Assembly: GCA_019245755.1 (NCBI GenBank)
Contig: JAFARC010000061.1
Location: 62,001 to 126,000, forward strand
DNA: 64,000 bases
Origin: Mycobacteriaceae bacterium
GTDB lineage: Bacteria > Actinomycetota > Actinomycetes > Mycobacteriales > Mycobacteriaceae
Direction: 5' to 3'
The position numbers and the translations under genes were made by a program. Below are positions 1 through 7,873 of this stretch, piece by piece. Below the pieces are notes generated by a model, which saw only the letters and a list, made by a program, of their open reading frames with translations, had not been told where the DNA came from and made no database searches. Each line of letters starts with the position of its first letter. The stretch's first letter is position 1.

Positions 1-254
1 GTTTTCACCAGCTGGCCTGGTGGGTGACCGATTTCGAGTTGGCGTTGGGTAACGCGGAAGCTGCCGGCTGGCCGGTGGTGTGGGCGGGCGGACAGCACGA
101 GGGAGTGCGCTACGCCTATTTCGAACCGCCGGCGGGTCTGGCCACCGTCTACGAGATCACCGAACTCACCGGCCTGTTGTCGGGGTTCAACAAGACCATT
201 CGCGACGCCGCCGAGGGCTGGAACGGGAGCGACCCGATCCGCTCCGTCGGCTGA
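1..254 (+). CDS. VOC (glyoxalase/dioxygenase-fold) protein, C-terminal part
   Basis: The reading frame is open from the left edge of the window (first codon at 3) to the TGA at 252-254, so only the last 83 or so residues are present. The visible part begins with HQLAWWVTDFE, the first strand of a VOC module. It continues with a small beta-rich domain and ends EGWNGSDPIRSVG, a tail I associate with VOC proteins found near mycobacterial lipid and steroid-type catabolic genes. VOC proteins are soluble metalloenzymes such as isomerases, dioxygenases or lyases. The metal ligands cannot be checked because the N-terminus lies outside. The stop codon sits six bases before the left end of a transposition unit. 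Confidence 0.7.
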   Translation, partial: FHQLAWWVTDFELALGNAEAAGWPVVWAGGQHEGVRYAYFEPPAGLATVYEITELTGLLSGFNKTIRDAAEGWNGSDPIRSVG

Positions 255-260
255 CGGGCC
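253..260. repeat. 8-bp target-site duplication, left copy
   Basis: GACGGGCC directly precedes the left inverted end at 261. The identical 8 bases follow the right inverted end at 1420-1427. This is the signature of insertion by a DDE transposase that makes 8-bp staggered cuts. One base of ambiguity exists because the inverted repeat can be extended by one matching base outward. Confidence 0.85.
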
Positions 261-278
261 GGTAGTGGGTCAGTTTGA
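261..278 (+). repeat. Left terminal inverted repeat of the transposition unit
   Basis: GGTAGTGGGTCAGTTTGA is the exact reverse complement of 1402-1419. The TGA stop codon of the hydrolase gene (minus strand, 272-270) lies inside this repeat, so the end sequence doubles as coding DNA. Confidence 0.9.
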
Positions 279-1172
279 AGTCCGTGCAGATTTACGGCGC
301 GGCGTTGGTGCGAGATCGTCGAGTATCTCGTTGGCCATGACAACGGGGAGCAGGTGACCGGTCGAGGGAACCGTCATCAGCGTGTGGTTGGGCAGCAGGC
401 TAGCCAGACGACGGGCATGTTTCATCGGCACCAAGGTGTCCTCTTCCCCTTGCCAGACGGTGACCGACTGCTGGACCTCGCCGAGGTCAAAACCCCATGA
501 GCCGTAGTAGCGGCGGTACTCGTCAACCATTCCCTGCACGCCGCCGCGCATAACTTCGCGATGGGTAGCCAGCAACGACAAGGGCGGTGGGTCGAGTGCC
601 GCCCGATCTCGGCTGCCTGCCAGGTGTGGGAGTACCCACCCGAGCACGCGCGGCGGTACGTGGCGTATCAGTCGCAGCAGCGCCGCTGCGATCGTGGGCG
701 TCCAGCGTGCGGCCGGGATGAGCAGCTCGTCGGGCAAGAACCCAATCTCGAAGACATGCTTGAGTCGCTCAAGAGGAGCCATGCCCGCGACCGTAGCGAC
801 TGCGCGTACTCGCCCCGGCATCGCCGCAGCGCACGCCAGCGCGTAGGGACCTCCGCCCGACCAGCCGGCGACCGCGAAATCATCCAGATGCAGCAGTTGA
901 GCGACCTGAGCCACAGTGTGTCCCCACTGGCCAACCGAGGGCATGCTCCACAGGTCGCTGCGCCCAATCCCCGGTCGGTCAATCGCGATAATTTCGGCGC
1001 CGCACCGACGCCCGGCCTCGTCCATCACCGTGGCGTCCATACCACAACTGAGTCCACCGTGGTTCCACACCAGCGCCCACCCACCAGGCGACCCAAACCG
1101 CCATACACCCACGCGACATGAATCGACTAGGACTGTTGAACCCGAATCGGCCCCGTTGTTGTTGCTCTGCAT
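270..1172 (-). CDS. Alpha/beta hydrolase, cargo of the transposition unit
   Basis: This 300-residue soluble alpha/beta-hydrolase-fold protein shows an oxyanion HGG at about residues 38-40. The nucleophile elbow is GWSGGGP with Ser near 105, a late Asp is in the segment following WQGEEDT, and the catalytic His is in STGHLL near 273. These features fit an esterase, epoxide hydrolase-like or C-C hydrolase; the substrate is unknown. I chose the ATG at 1172 because AGAGGGG lies six bases upstream. ATGs at 1193 and 1271 extend the frame but have poorer ribosome sites and no family-like sequence. The gene lies wholly inside an inverted-repeat element with 8-bp target duplications and its last codons run into the element end, so it was brought in by transposition. 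Confidence 0.8.
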   Translation of the reverse strand: MQSNNNGADSGSTVLVDSCRVGVWRFGSPGGWALVWNHGGLSCGMDATVMDEAGRRCGAEIIAIDRPGIGRSDLWSMPSVGQWGHTVAQVAQLLHLDDFAVAGWSGGGPYALACAAAMPGRVRAVATVAGMAPLERLKHVFEIGFLPDELLIPAARWTPTIAAALLRLIRHVPPRVLGWVLPHLAGSRDRAALDPPPLSLLATHREVMRGGVQGMVDEYRRYYGSWGFDLGEVQQSVTVWQGEEDTLVPMKHARRLASLLPNHTLMTVPSTGHLLPVVMANEILDDLAPTPRRKSARTSN

Positions 1173-1297
1173 TGATCGCCCCTCTGAGGTCATCCCGCCA
1201 CACGCACGTTCTCGGCTATTGAACCAAATATCTGTTCCGCGCTGGCGGTATTCCCCTACAGGTTCTGGCATTCACGGCCGCGGCCAGGTGCAGGAGG

Positions 1298-1399
1298 CTA
1301 GTCGAGCAGTGACGCGATGTCGCGAGTGGTCCAGACATGGTTGGTGATGCCGGCCGCTATCGCGGGCGTGGTCTTGCGACCCGCATTGGCTTTGGTGAA
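1298..1399 (-). pseudogene. Transposase C-terminal remnant
   Basis: On the minus strand, codons from 1399 to the TAG at 1300-1298 read FTKANAGRKTTPAIAAGI, then TNHVWTTRDIASLLD and stop. The TTPAxAAGIxxxxW pattern resembles the extreme C-terminus of DDE transposases. The rest of the enzyme is missing and the fragment begins right at the inner edge of the right inverted repeat. It is a relic and cannot be active. Confidence 0.6.
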
Positions 1400-1401
1400 A
1401 A

Positions 1402-1419
1402 TCAAACTGACCCACTACC
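1402..1419 (-). repeat. Right terminal inverted repeat of the transposition unit
   Basis: TCAAACTGACCCACTACC is the perfect complement of 261-278. It is followed immediately by the second copy of the 8-bp target duplication. Confidence 0.9.
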
Positions 1420-1427
1420 GACGGGCC
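1420..1427. repeat. 8-bp target-site duplication, right copy
   Basis: GACGGGCC is identical to 253-260 and abuts the right inverted repeat. Confidence 0.85.
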
Positions 1428-1474
1428 CGACGTTGACGGCGTAGGGCCGCTGTGGAAATGTAATACTCAATTTG

Positions 1475-1489
1475 GAGAGTAGCATTCTC
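1475..1489. promoter_or_regulatory. GAGAAT-N3-RTTMTC operator, copy 1
   Basis: GAGAGTAGCATTCTC matches the cluster-wide palindrome at 11 of 12 arm positions. It lies 31 bases upstream of the P450 start at 1520. It would control the P450-ferredoxin pair 1520-3003. Confidence 0.6.
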
Positions 1490-1519
1490 GCGCGTAGAGA
1501 CCGTCGATGGAGCAGGCAC

Positions 1520-2812
1520 ATGGTGGACGACCTCACCGGGATGGATTTCTTCCGGGACGACCGGCTGGTCGGCGACCCGTATCCCTATTTCGAGGCGCTT
1601 CGGTCCACGTGCCCCCTCACCCGGGAACGCCACCACGGGGTGACGATGGTGACCGGCTGGGAGGAGGCGGTCGCGGTGTACAACGACGCCGACACGTTCT
1701 CCTCCTGCATCTCGGTGACCGGCCCATTTCCCGGCTTCCCGGTTCCGCTGGAGGGCCGGGACGGCAAGGACGTCACCGAGCTGATCGAAAAGCATCGCGA
1801 CGAACTGCCGTTCAGCGATCAGCTGCCGACGCTGGACCCGCCCGTGCACACCAACCATCGCGCGCTGCTGATGCGGTTGATCACCCCCAAGCGCCTCAAG
1901 GAGAACGAGGACGCGATGTGGGGGCTGGCCGACGAGGTGCTGAACGCCTTTCTGCCACCCGGGCGGGGCGAGTTCATCAAGGGGTTCGCCGGACCTTTCA
2001 CGCTGCTGGTCATCGCCGACCTGCTCGGCGTGCCGGAACAGGACCGCAACGACTTCGTCGACAACATCGGCCGCCACGCCGGTGGCGGCGTCGGCAGCAC
2101 CGGCGAAGCGTTGGCGCACAGCCCGCTGGAGTTCCTCTACGGGCGGTTCGCGTCCTATATCGAGGACCGGCGCCGTCAACCGCGCGACGACGTGCTGACC
2201 GGCCTGGCCTGCGCCACCTTCCCGGACGGTTCGACCCCCGACGTCGGCGATGTCGCGCGCGTCGCCACCAACGTCTTCTCCGCCGGGCAGGAGACCACGG
2301 TGCGGCTGCTGGGCACCGCGCTCAAGGTGCTCGCCGAGCGGCCCGAGATCCAGCAGCAGCTGCGCGAGGACCGCACCCGCATTCCGAACTTCATCGAAGA
2401 GGCGCTGCGCATCGAGAGCCCGGTCAAGGGGGACTTCCGGCTGTCCCGGGTGCCGATCACCGTCGGTGAGACCGACCTGCCCGCCGGTACCACGGTGATG
2501 GTGTGCAACGGCGCGGCCAACCGCGACCCGCGCCGCTTCGAAGACCCCGACACGTTCGATCCGGCGCGCAAGAACGCCCGCCAGCACCTGGCGTTCGGCC
2601 GCGGCATCCACACCTGCCCCGGCGCACCGCTGGCACGGGCCGAGACCCGGGTCGGAATAGAGCGGCTGCTGGACCGCGCCGCCGACATCACGATCTCGGA
2701 GAGCAAGCACGGCCCGGCGGGTGACCGCCGCTACCGATACATTCCGACGTACATCCTGCGTGGCCTGACCGAACTGCACCTGGAGTTCACGCCCACCAAG
2801 GACCGGAGCTGA
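1520..2812 (+). CDS. Cytochrome P450 (first of four)
   Basis: This 430-residue soluble bacterial P450 is a heme monooxygenase needing a ferredoxin and a reductase. Visible landmarks are the I-helix AGQETT at about residue 254, the K-helix EEALRIE, and the heme-binding FGRGIHTCPG with the thiolate Cys near 366. The ATG at 1520 is used because family similarity begins at MVDDL and GGAGCAGG precedes it; an in-frame TTG at 1472 would add an unlikely basic leader inside the operator. The gene overlaps the ferredoxin start at 2812 (TGATG), so the two are translationally coupled. It is clearly paralogous to the P450 at 35686-36966, sharing the N-terminal DPYPYF and C-terminal HGPAGDRRY segments. The substrate is not deducible. 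Confidence 0.93.
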   Translation: MVDDLTGMDFFRDDRLVGDPYPYFEALRSTCPLTRERHHGVTMVTGWEEAVAVYNDADTFSSCISVTGPFPGFPVPLEGRDGKDVTELIEKHRDELPFSDQLPTLDPPVHTNHRALLMRLITPKRLKENEDAMWGLADEVLNAFLPPGRGEFIKGFAGPFTLLVIADLLGVPEQDRNDFVDNIGRHAGGGVGSTGEALAHSPLEFLYGRFASYIEDRRRQPRDDVLTGLACATFPDGSTPDVGDVARVATNVFSAGQETTVRLLGTALKVLAERPEIQQQLREDRTRIPNFIEEALRIESPVKGDFRLSRVPITVGETDLPAGTTVMVCNGAANRDPRRFEDPDTFDPARKNARQHLAFGRGIHTCPGAPLARAETRVGIERLLDRAADITISESKHGPAGDRRYRYIPTYILRGLTELHLEFTPTKDRS

Positions 2813-3003
2813 TGAAGGTCAACGTCGACGACCAGCGCTGCCGCGGGCACGGCGTGTGCGTCACGCTCTGCCCGCAAGTGTTCACCTTGACCGACGACGG
2901 CTACGCCGTGGTGGAAAACCCCGAAGTGCCAACCGAACTGGAGGCAGCCGCGCGGGAGGCCATCGACTGCTGCCCGGAGCAGGCGATAGGCGAGGGAGCC
3001 TGA
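2812..3003 (+). CDS. 3Fe-4S ferredoxin, partner of the upstream P450
   Basis: A 63-residue acidic ferredoxin of the single-cluster type that feeds electrons to P450s. The cluster motif is CRGHGVC (residues 10-16) with the last ligand in CCPEQAI near 54. The position that is usually Ala (APEVF) is Cys here (LCPQVF), giving an extra cysteine that could allow 4Fe-4S assembly; this is inference. The start overlaps the P450 stop. It converges with the next ferredoxin gene, separated by 13 bases. Confidence 0.92.
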   Translation: MKVNVDDQRCRGHGVCVTLCPQVFTLTDDGYAVVENPEVPTELEAAAREAIDCCPEQAIGEGA

Positions 3004-3016
3004 ATGCCGAAAGGAT

Positions 3017-3214
3017 TCAATCCTCGACGATCGAGATGGCCTGCCGCGGGCACTGGCGGACCGCTTCGCGGATCTCATGCTCGTTGTGCGGGGTCACTTC
3101 CGGCTGCAGTATGTGCAATTCGTCGTTGTCGTCGAGGTGGAAAACCTCGGGGATGATGCCCATGCACACCCCGTTGCTCTCACACAGCCCGAAATCGACT
3201 TCCACCTTCTTCAT
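3017..3214 (-). CDS. 3Fe-4S ferredoxin, partner of P450 at 3211-4413
   Basis: A 65-residue single-cluster ferredoxin with CESNGVC near the N-terminus, PEVFHLDDN following, and the terminal ligand in QCPRQAI. The family's usual His (CxxHxxC) is replaced by Asn, a variation known in mycobacterial P450 ferredoxins that can tune redox potential. The ATG overlaps the TGA of the upstream P450 by four bases. It is the last gene of an operon running leftward from 7740. Confidence 0.9.
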   Translation of the reverse strand: MKKVEVDFGLCESNGVCMGIIPEVFHLDDNDELHILQPEVTPHNEHEIREAVRQCPRQAISIVED

Positions 3215-4413
3215 CGCAGCACCCTCACCGGGACGTTGGAGTAGCCGGCAACGTTCTGCATGTGCACCCGCTGCAGGCCGCCGGAGTCCACCTCGTAGCG
3301 GGGCATGAAGTCCAGCAGTTTCTCCAGCGCGATGGCGCTCTCCATGCGTGCCAGCGCGGCGCCCAAACAGCTGTGAATCCCGTAGCCCAGCCCCAGGTTC
3401 TGCGCCTGGCTGCGGTCGCGGTCGATGTCGAAGGTGTCCGCGTCGGTGAACGCCTCGGGGTCGCGGTTGGCCGCGGCGCCGATCAAGAACACCGGTTTGC
3501 CCGGCGGAATCGTGCCGTGGCGCAGGCGGGCCTCCTTGAGGGTGTAGCGGACGTTGTACTGCACCGGGCCCTCGTAGCGCAACAGCTCCTCCACCGCGGC
3601 GGGGATCTTGCTGCGATCATCGAGCAGCTTCTGCCACTGGTCGGGATAGCTGGCGAAGATCACCGCCGCGTTGCCGACCAGCTTGGTCACGGTCTCGGCG
3701 CCCGCGCCGCCCAAAAGCACCACAAATCCCGTTATTTCGATGTCGTCCAGCTTGCCCAGTCGACCGTCCTCACGGGGGATCTCCGCGGCGATCAGGCGGC
3801 TGATCATGTCATCCTGCGGATCGGCGCGCCGCTCCTGAATCAGGTTGTAGTAGAACATCGCGCTGTCGATGGTGGCCTTCATGCCGGCCTCGCCCATCTC
3901 GGTCTGGCCGGGTTCGCGGTGCAGGCTGGTGTCGATCCAGTGCCGGACCTGCTGGCGGGACTCCTGCGGCACCCCGGCCATCCGGGTGATAACCTCCACC
4001 GGAAATGGGCCGGAGAAGTCCTGCACGACGTCGAAGTGATCCGGGTCGGCCGCGCCCAGGTACCGGTCGACCAGTTCGATGACCGTTTCCCGCTGCGACT
4101 GGATCGCCCGCGGGGTGAACGCCTTGTTGAGCAGGCTGCGCATGTGGCGGTGGTCGGGCGGATCCATGAAGATGATCGACCGCTGGGGGACCTCGCCGGT
4201 CCGCACCATGGCCAGGTCGCAGCCGCGGGCCGACGAATACGTCTCGTGGTCCCTGAACGCCGCCGCCACGTCCTCGTGGCGGGTCAGCGCATAGAAGTCC
4301 TCTTCCTCGTTGTAGTACACCGGCGCTTCCTCACGCATCCGCCGGTAGATCTCGAACGGGTTGTCGAAGAACTCCTTCGAGAACGGGTCGAAAACCAGCT
4401 TTGGCTTGGTCAC
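3211..4413 (-). CDS. Cytochrome P450 (second)
   Basis: A 400-residue P450. Landmarks are the I-helix segment GGAGAETVT, the ExxR in EELLRYEG, and the heme loop LGYGIHSCLG with the proximal Cys near residue 346. The usual Phe at the start of the heme loop is Leu (LGLGYG), a mild deviation. The GTG start at 4413 forms a GTGA overlap with the preceding dehydrogenase, and the 3' end overlaps its ferredoxin. Its place in an operon with a DUF35-thiolase and two hydroxyacid dehydrogenases suggests that it hydroxylates an intermediate whose CoA thioester is later cleaved; the order of steps is inference. Confidence 0.93.
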   Translation of the reverse strand: MTKPKLVFDPFSKEFFDNPFEIYRRMREEAPVYYNEEEDFYALTRHEDVAAAFRDHETYSSARGCDLAMVRTGEVPQRSIIFMDPPDHRHMRSLLNKAFTPRAIQSQRETVIELVDRYLGAADPDHFDVVQDFSGPFPVEVITRMAGVPQESRQQVRHWIDTSLHREPGQTEMGEAGMKATIDSAMFYYNLIQERRADPQDDMISRLIAAEIPREDGRLGKLDDIEITGFVVLLGGAGAETVTKLVGNAAVIFASYPDQWQKLLDDRSKIPAAVEELLRYEGPVQYNVRYTLKEARLRHGTIPPGKPVFLIGAAANRDPEAFTDADTFDIDRDRSQAQNLGLGYGIHSCLGAALARMESAIALEKLLDFMPRYEVDSGGLQRVHMQNVAGYSNVPVRVLR

Positions 4414-5234
4414 TGCACTCCTCCTGCGCTGTGAGGTGAAACCGGTACGGCGGTCAAGACGTTGAGGACGTCGTCGAGGACACCCAGATCGCCACCGAGC
4501 TCGGCGACGGTGTTGGCGGCCACGGCGACGTCTTTGGCGAGGAATTCCCCCACGACGCGGGTGAACGACGAAACCGAGCCCGCGGCCGCGATGCTCGCGA
4601 GCACACGACTCGCGCCGCTTGCGTGCGGCAGCGCGTCCAGCAGCGTCGACTCCGCCACACCGAGCCGGCCGCCGAGACGGACGGCCTCGGCGACCAGGCC
4701 GATCTGGGCCGCGAAAAGTGTGTTGTTGACCAGTTTTACGCGCTGACCGGCGCCCGTCGGGCCGACGTGCAGGATCGGGTCGGCGTAGCCGGCCAGGACC
4801 GGCCGGGCCCGGGCCACCGCGTCGTCGGGGCCGCCGACGAATACCGTCAGATGCCCCGCGGCCACGTCGTGCGGCCCCCCGCTGACCGGCGCGTCGATGA
4901 CATCGATGCGCGGCGCGGCCGCGGCGACCGCCTCGACGGTGCGCGGACTGCCGGTGGTGTGCACCACCAGCACGCAGCGCTCGGGCATCGCGGCGAGCAG
5001 GTCGCGCTGCAGGCAGACCTCACCGACCTGCTCGTCGGTGAAGACGCACACCACAACCACGTCGGCTTGGTCGGCGACTTCCACCGCCGTGGCAACCGGC
5101 TGCGCGCCGAGCTCGTTGATCGCGGCCCGGCGGTCAGCCGATCGGCCCAGCGCGCGGACCCGGTGGCCCGCGGCGGCCAGCCGGGCCGCCATGGGGGCGC
5201 CCATCCGGCCGGTTCCGATGAAGCCGACGCGCAT
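4410..5234 (-). CDS. NAD(P)-dependent beta-hydroxyacid dehydrogenase, second of a tandem pair
   Basis: A 274-residue member of the 3-hydroxyisobutyrate dehydrogenase/6-phosphogluconate dehydrogenase superfamily. Seen are the Rossmann motif GFIGTGRMGAPMA at the N-terminus, the substrate-binding DAPVSGGP, and the catalytic Lys in GQRVKLVNN. Such enzymes oxidise a beta-hydroxy acid to the semialdehyde or ketone. The ATG at 5234 overlaps the upstream stop (TGATG); a GTG one codon earlier is equally possible. It lies next to a diverged tandem homologue, so either the pair hetero-oligomerises or each handles a different intermediate. Confidence 0.9.
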   Translation of the reverse strand: MRVGFIGTGRMGAPMAARLAAAGHRVRALGRSADRRAAINELGAQPVATAVEVADQADVVVVCVFTDEQVGEVCLQRDLLAAMPERCVLVVHTTGSPRTVEAVAAAAPRIDVIDAPVSGGPHDVAAGHLTVFVGGPDDAVARARPVLAGYADPILHVGPTGAGQRVKLVNNTLFAAQIGLVAEAVRLGGRLGVAESTLLDALPHASGASRVLASIAAAGSVSSFTRVVGEFLAKDVAVAANTVAELGGDLGVLDDVLNVLTAVPVSPHSAGGVQ

Positions 5235-6085
5235 CACCGTGGGCGATCCATCAATTCCAGGGCGGCGTCGGCGGCATCGAGCACGGCGCCGGGGGACACC
5301 TGGGCCTTGCCGGCGATGTCGGCCACCAGCCGGACATCTTTTTGCAACAGCTGCGCGGCGATCGAGGCGAGGACATCCAGACTGCCGCCGAACCGGCCGA
5401 TGCTGTTCAGCGCGAAGCTGTTTCCAGAGCCACGCGATATGACCTCGGTGAGGTTTTCGGCGGACACCCCGAGTGCCTCGCCCAGCGCGAGCGTGGTCTT
5501 GGCGGTCGCCACGTTGGCGGTGAACAGCACATTGTTGAGCAGCTTGGTGATCTGTCCGGCCCCGACGCCGCCCAGGTGGACGACGGGGTCGGCGTAGGTC
5601 TCGAAGACGGGACGGCAGCGGTCGACGGTTTCGGCTTCGCCGCCGGCCATCACCAGCAGGCGGCGTTGCGCAGCCGCCTCGCCGCCGCCGCTGACCGGCG
5701 CATCGATCAGCGAAACATTCTGGCGGGCAGCGGTTCTGGCGAGGGCACGGCAGGTGTCGGGGTGCACGGTGCTGTGGATGGCGATCGTGCCGCCGCCGGT
5801 CATTGCGGCCAGCACACCGCTGTCCCCGCCGAGGACTTCCGCCACATCCGCGTCACCCACCACGCAGATGCAGACCAGGTCGCTGGCCGCGCCCAGTTCG
5901 GCCGGTGACCCGGCGACTTTGGCCGCGGTGTCGGCGAACGGCTCGAGCGAGGCGGGGCGGCGAGCCCACAACGTGGTGGGGTAGCCGGCATCCACGATCC
6001 GCCGGGCCATCGGGGCACCCTGGCTGCCCAGCCCGATGAATCCAACGCGCATCGGCGGCCCTGACGACTCGAGGTGCGGGTTCAC
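5234..6085 (-). CDS. NAD(P)-dependent beta-hydroxyacid dehydrogenase, first of a tandem pair
   Basis: A 283-residue paralogue of the following gene with GFIGLGSQGAPMARR (nucleotide binding), DAPVSGGGEAA (substrate loop) and the catalytic Lys in GQITKLLNN. The GTG at 6085 makes a GTGA overlap with the DUF35-thiolase stop and adds 11 residues before MRVGFIGLG. The ATG at 6052 is the other candidate, because most family members begin there. The role is oxidation or reduction of a beta-hydroxyacyl intermediate of the cluster's pathway; the substrate is unknown. Confidence 0.9.
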   Translation of the reverse strand: MNPHLESSGPPMRVGFIGLGSQGAPMARRIVDAGYPTTLWARRPASLEPFADTAAKVAGSPAELGAASDLVCICVVGDADVAEVLGGDSGVLAAMTGGGTIAIHSTVHPDTCRALARTAARQNVSLIDAPVSGGGEAAAQRRLLVMAGGEAETVDRCRPVFETYADPVVHLGGVGAGQITKLLNNVLFTANVATAKTTLALGEALGVSAENLTEVISRGSGNSFALNSIGRFGGSLDVLASIAAQLLQKDVRLVADIAGKAQVSPGAVLDAADAALELMDRPR

Positions 6086-7740
6086 GTGTCGGCCCGTAAC
6101 AGGATCACGCCGCTGGGGGTCAGACCGCCGCTGCTGACGACGCCGACGCGGGCGCCGGCCACCTGGCGCTCGTCGGCCTCGCCGCGCAGCTGCGTCACGG
6201 CCTCATGCACCAAACCCATGCCGTGGGTCCGGCCGTGCGACAGCTGCCCGCCGTGGGTGTTGAGCGGCAGCACACCGTCACGGGCGATGTTGGCCCCGCC
6301 GTCGAGGAAGTCCTTGGCCTCGCCGATGCCGCAGAAGCCCAGCGCCTCGAGCCACGACAGGCAGTTGATCGTGAACCCGTCGTAGAGTTCGGCGACATCG
6401 ACGTCGTCGGGCCGCAACGATGTTCGCGTCCACAGGTGCGCCGCCTGGCCGAGGGCCTGCGGTTCATGGGTCAGCGTGCTCTGGTCCCAGTCGAGGCGCT
6501 CGACGATCTGCGTTCCGACCGCCTCGACCAGCACCGGCGGCTTGGCCAGATCGCGGGCAATGTCGACGAGGGAGACGATCACCGCCACGGCGCCGTCACA
6601 CGGCACGTCGCAGTCGTAGAGCCCGAACGGCGTGGTGATCATCCGGGCGTCGAGGTAGTCCTGCATCGTCAGCGGTTTGCGGTAGATCGCCGTCGGGTTG
6701 AGCTGGGCGTTGGCCCGTTGGTTCAGCGCGATCCAACCCAGCGTCTCCCGGGTGGTGCCGTAGCGGTGAAAGTGGCGCTGCGCATTCTGGGCAAGCGTAT
6801 GCGCCGCCGAGACCGCGCCGTAGGGAACGAACCAGCTGTCGGGCCGGCCGAGCGGGGCGATCCTCCCCTGCTTCACCAGCTCGCTGTAGGTGGCTTCCCA
6901 CAGGGTCCGGAAGCACAGCACATGGCGGGCGAGCCCGGTGGCGACCGCCATCATCGCGGCGATCACCGATCCGCCGGGCCCGAACGTCTCGATGCCGCCG
7001 TTGTGCCAGGTCGGCCGGATGCCCAGCGCCGACTCGAGCGCCGTGACCCCGCCCTCACTGAACGGGCCGAAACCGCCGCCGCCCGGGTAGGTCGACAGGC
7101 CGTCGATATCGTCGACGGTCAGGCCGGCATCGGCGATCGCGGCCTCGCAGGCCTGAATGGTCAGCGACAGCGGCGGCACCATCAGCCGCCGGCCGATCTC
7201 GGACATGCCGATCCCGGTCAGCGCCACCTTGTCCTCGAACTTCTCCGGGGTGAGCATCGGGCGGACATGCTCGCCGAAGCGTTCCGGCGCGATCTCGTCG
7301 GTGGGCAGGGCGGCGGACTGGCGGGCGTCGTCGGCGGCCGGGCGGAACAGCGGCAGCCAGACGTCTTCGAGATTCTCGAAGACCACCTCCATCAGCCGGC
7401 CGATCTCCAAGTCGTCGGGGTCGCACCCGACGATGTTGGTAGTGAGCCGGACGCGGGGATCCTCCACGATCGCCACCTGGGCAACCACATACGGCGGCGG
7501 CAGCCCGGGCACGCTGAACCGGTAGTTCACCGTAAAGGAGCTCAGCGTCGCCTTACCGGAGACCGCGCGCACTCCCATCGCATGGGATCGGCAGTACCGG
7601 CACACCGGCTGCGGTGGGTGGATCAAGGCGCTGCAGTTCGTGCATTCCTGCAGCCGCAGCCTGCCCTCGGCGCCCGAGCGGAAGAAGAACTCGTTCTCAT
7701 TCGTGATCATCGGCAGCGGCCGCCCCGGTGCGTCAGCCAC
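6082..7740 (-). CDS. DUF35 (OB-fold)-thiolase fusion, Ltp2-type retro-aldolase candidate
   Basis: A 552-residue two-domain protein. Residues about 11-140 are a DUF35 unit: a zinc ribbon with CTNC and CRYC, then an OB fold. Residues about 180-550 are a SCP-x/Ltp-type thiolase domain. The usual nucleophilic Cys is absent (the region reads FGPGGSVIAAMM), while the C-terminal NTHGGQLSHGRTHGMG is present. That pattern matches Ltp2-like aldolases, which cleave beta-hydroxyacyl-CoA side chains and in Mtb work in complex with a separate DUF35 domain of ChsH2. Here both are on one chain. The GTG at 7740 was chosen (AGGA upstream); the ATG at 7710 is possible. A palindromic operator lies at 7805-7819. 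It heads a five-gene operon. Confidence 0.85.
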   Translation of the reverse strand: MADAPGRPLPMITNENEFFFRSGAEGRLRLQECTNCSALIHPPQPVCRYCRSHAMGVRAVSGKATLSSFTVNYRFSVPGLPPPYVVAQVAIVEDPRVRLTTNIVGCDPDDLEIGRLMEVVFENLEDVWLPLFRPAADDARQSAALPTDEIAPERFGEHVRPMLTPEKFEDKVALTGIGMSEIGRRLMVPPLSLTIQACEAAIADAGLTVDDIDGLSTYPGGGGFGPFSEGGVTALESALGIRPTWHNGGIETFGPGGSVIAAMMAVATGLARHVLCFRTLWEATYSELVKQGRIAPLGRPDSWFVPYGAVSAAHTLAQNAQRHFHRYGTTRETLGWIALNQRANAQLNPTAIYRKPLTMQDYLDARMITTPFGLYDCDVPCDGAVAVIVSLVDIARDLAKPPVLVEAVGTQIVERLDWDQSTLTHEPQALGQAAHLWTRTSLRPDDVDVAELYDGFTINCLSWLEALGFCGIGEAKDFLDGGANIARDGVLPLNTHGGQLSHGRTHGMGLVHEAVTQLRGEADERQVAGARVGVVSSGGLTPSGVILLRADT

Positions 7741-7804
7741 TGTGCGTCCTGCCGGTGAGTGGAACGATGGTGGCCTCCAGCGCGACATCGCGTTGAGCGG
7801 TGAT

Positions 7805-7819
7805 GAGAATCACGTTACC
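7805..7819. promoter_or_regulatory. GAGAAT-N3-RTTMTC operator, copy 2
   Basis: GAGAATCACGTTACC lies 65 bases upstream of the DUF35-thiolase start. With its GAT flank it matches 16 of 18 bases of the copy at 19302-19319 in front of the aldehyde dehydrogenase. Confidence 0.6.
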
Positions 7820-7873
7820 AGTTTCCGGTATCTGGAATCTACCCGTTGGGACGGCGCGGTGGGCCGTTCCTCC

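Larger units (their letters stand above)
261..1419. mobile_element. Non-autonomous transposition unit carrying an alpha/beta hydrolase
   Basis: A 1,159-bp segment is bounded by perfect 18-bp inverted repeats (GGTAGTGGGTCAGTTTGA at 261-278 and its complement at 1402-1419). It is flanked by an 8-bp direct repeat, GACGGGCC. Inside are one alpha/beta hydrolase gene (minus strand, its stop codon lying within the left repeat) and a roughly 33-codon remnant of a transposase C-terminus next to the right repeat. No complete transposase is present, so the unit should move only if a transposase acts in trans. The intact ends and target duplication suggest a fairly recent insertion. The family is unassigned; an 8-bp duplication is compatible with several families. 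Confidence 0.85.

Noticed and set aside
1415..2779. Long reading frame antisense to the first P450 (and similar long antisense frames opposite most genes)
   Set aside because: These are high-GC shadow frames with Arg/Gln/Gly-rich composition and no domain signal, lying over genes with clear motifs.
3010..3022. AGGATT-C-AATCCT as a terminator between the two convergent ferredoxin genes
   Set aside because: A one-base loop cannot form a stable hairpin and there is no U-tract.
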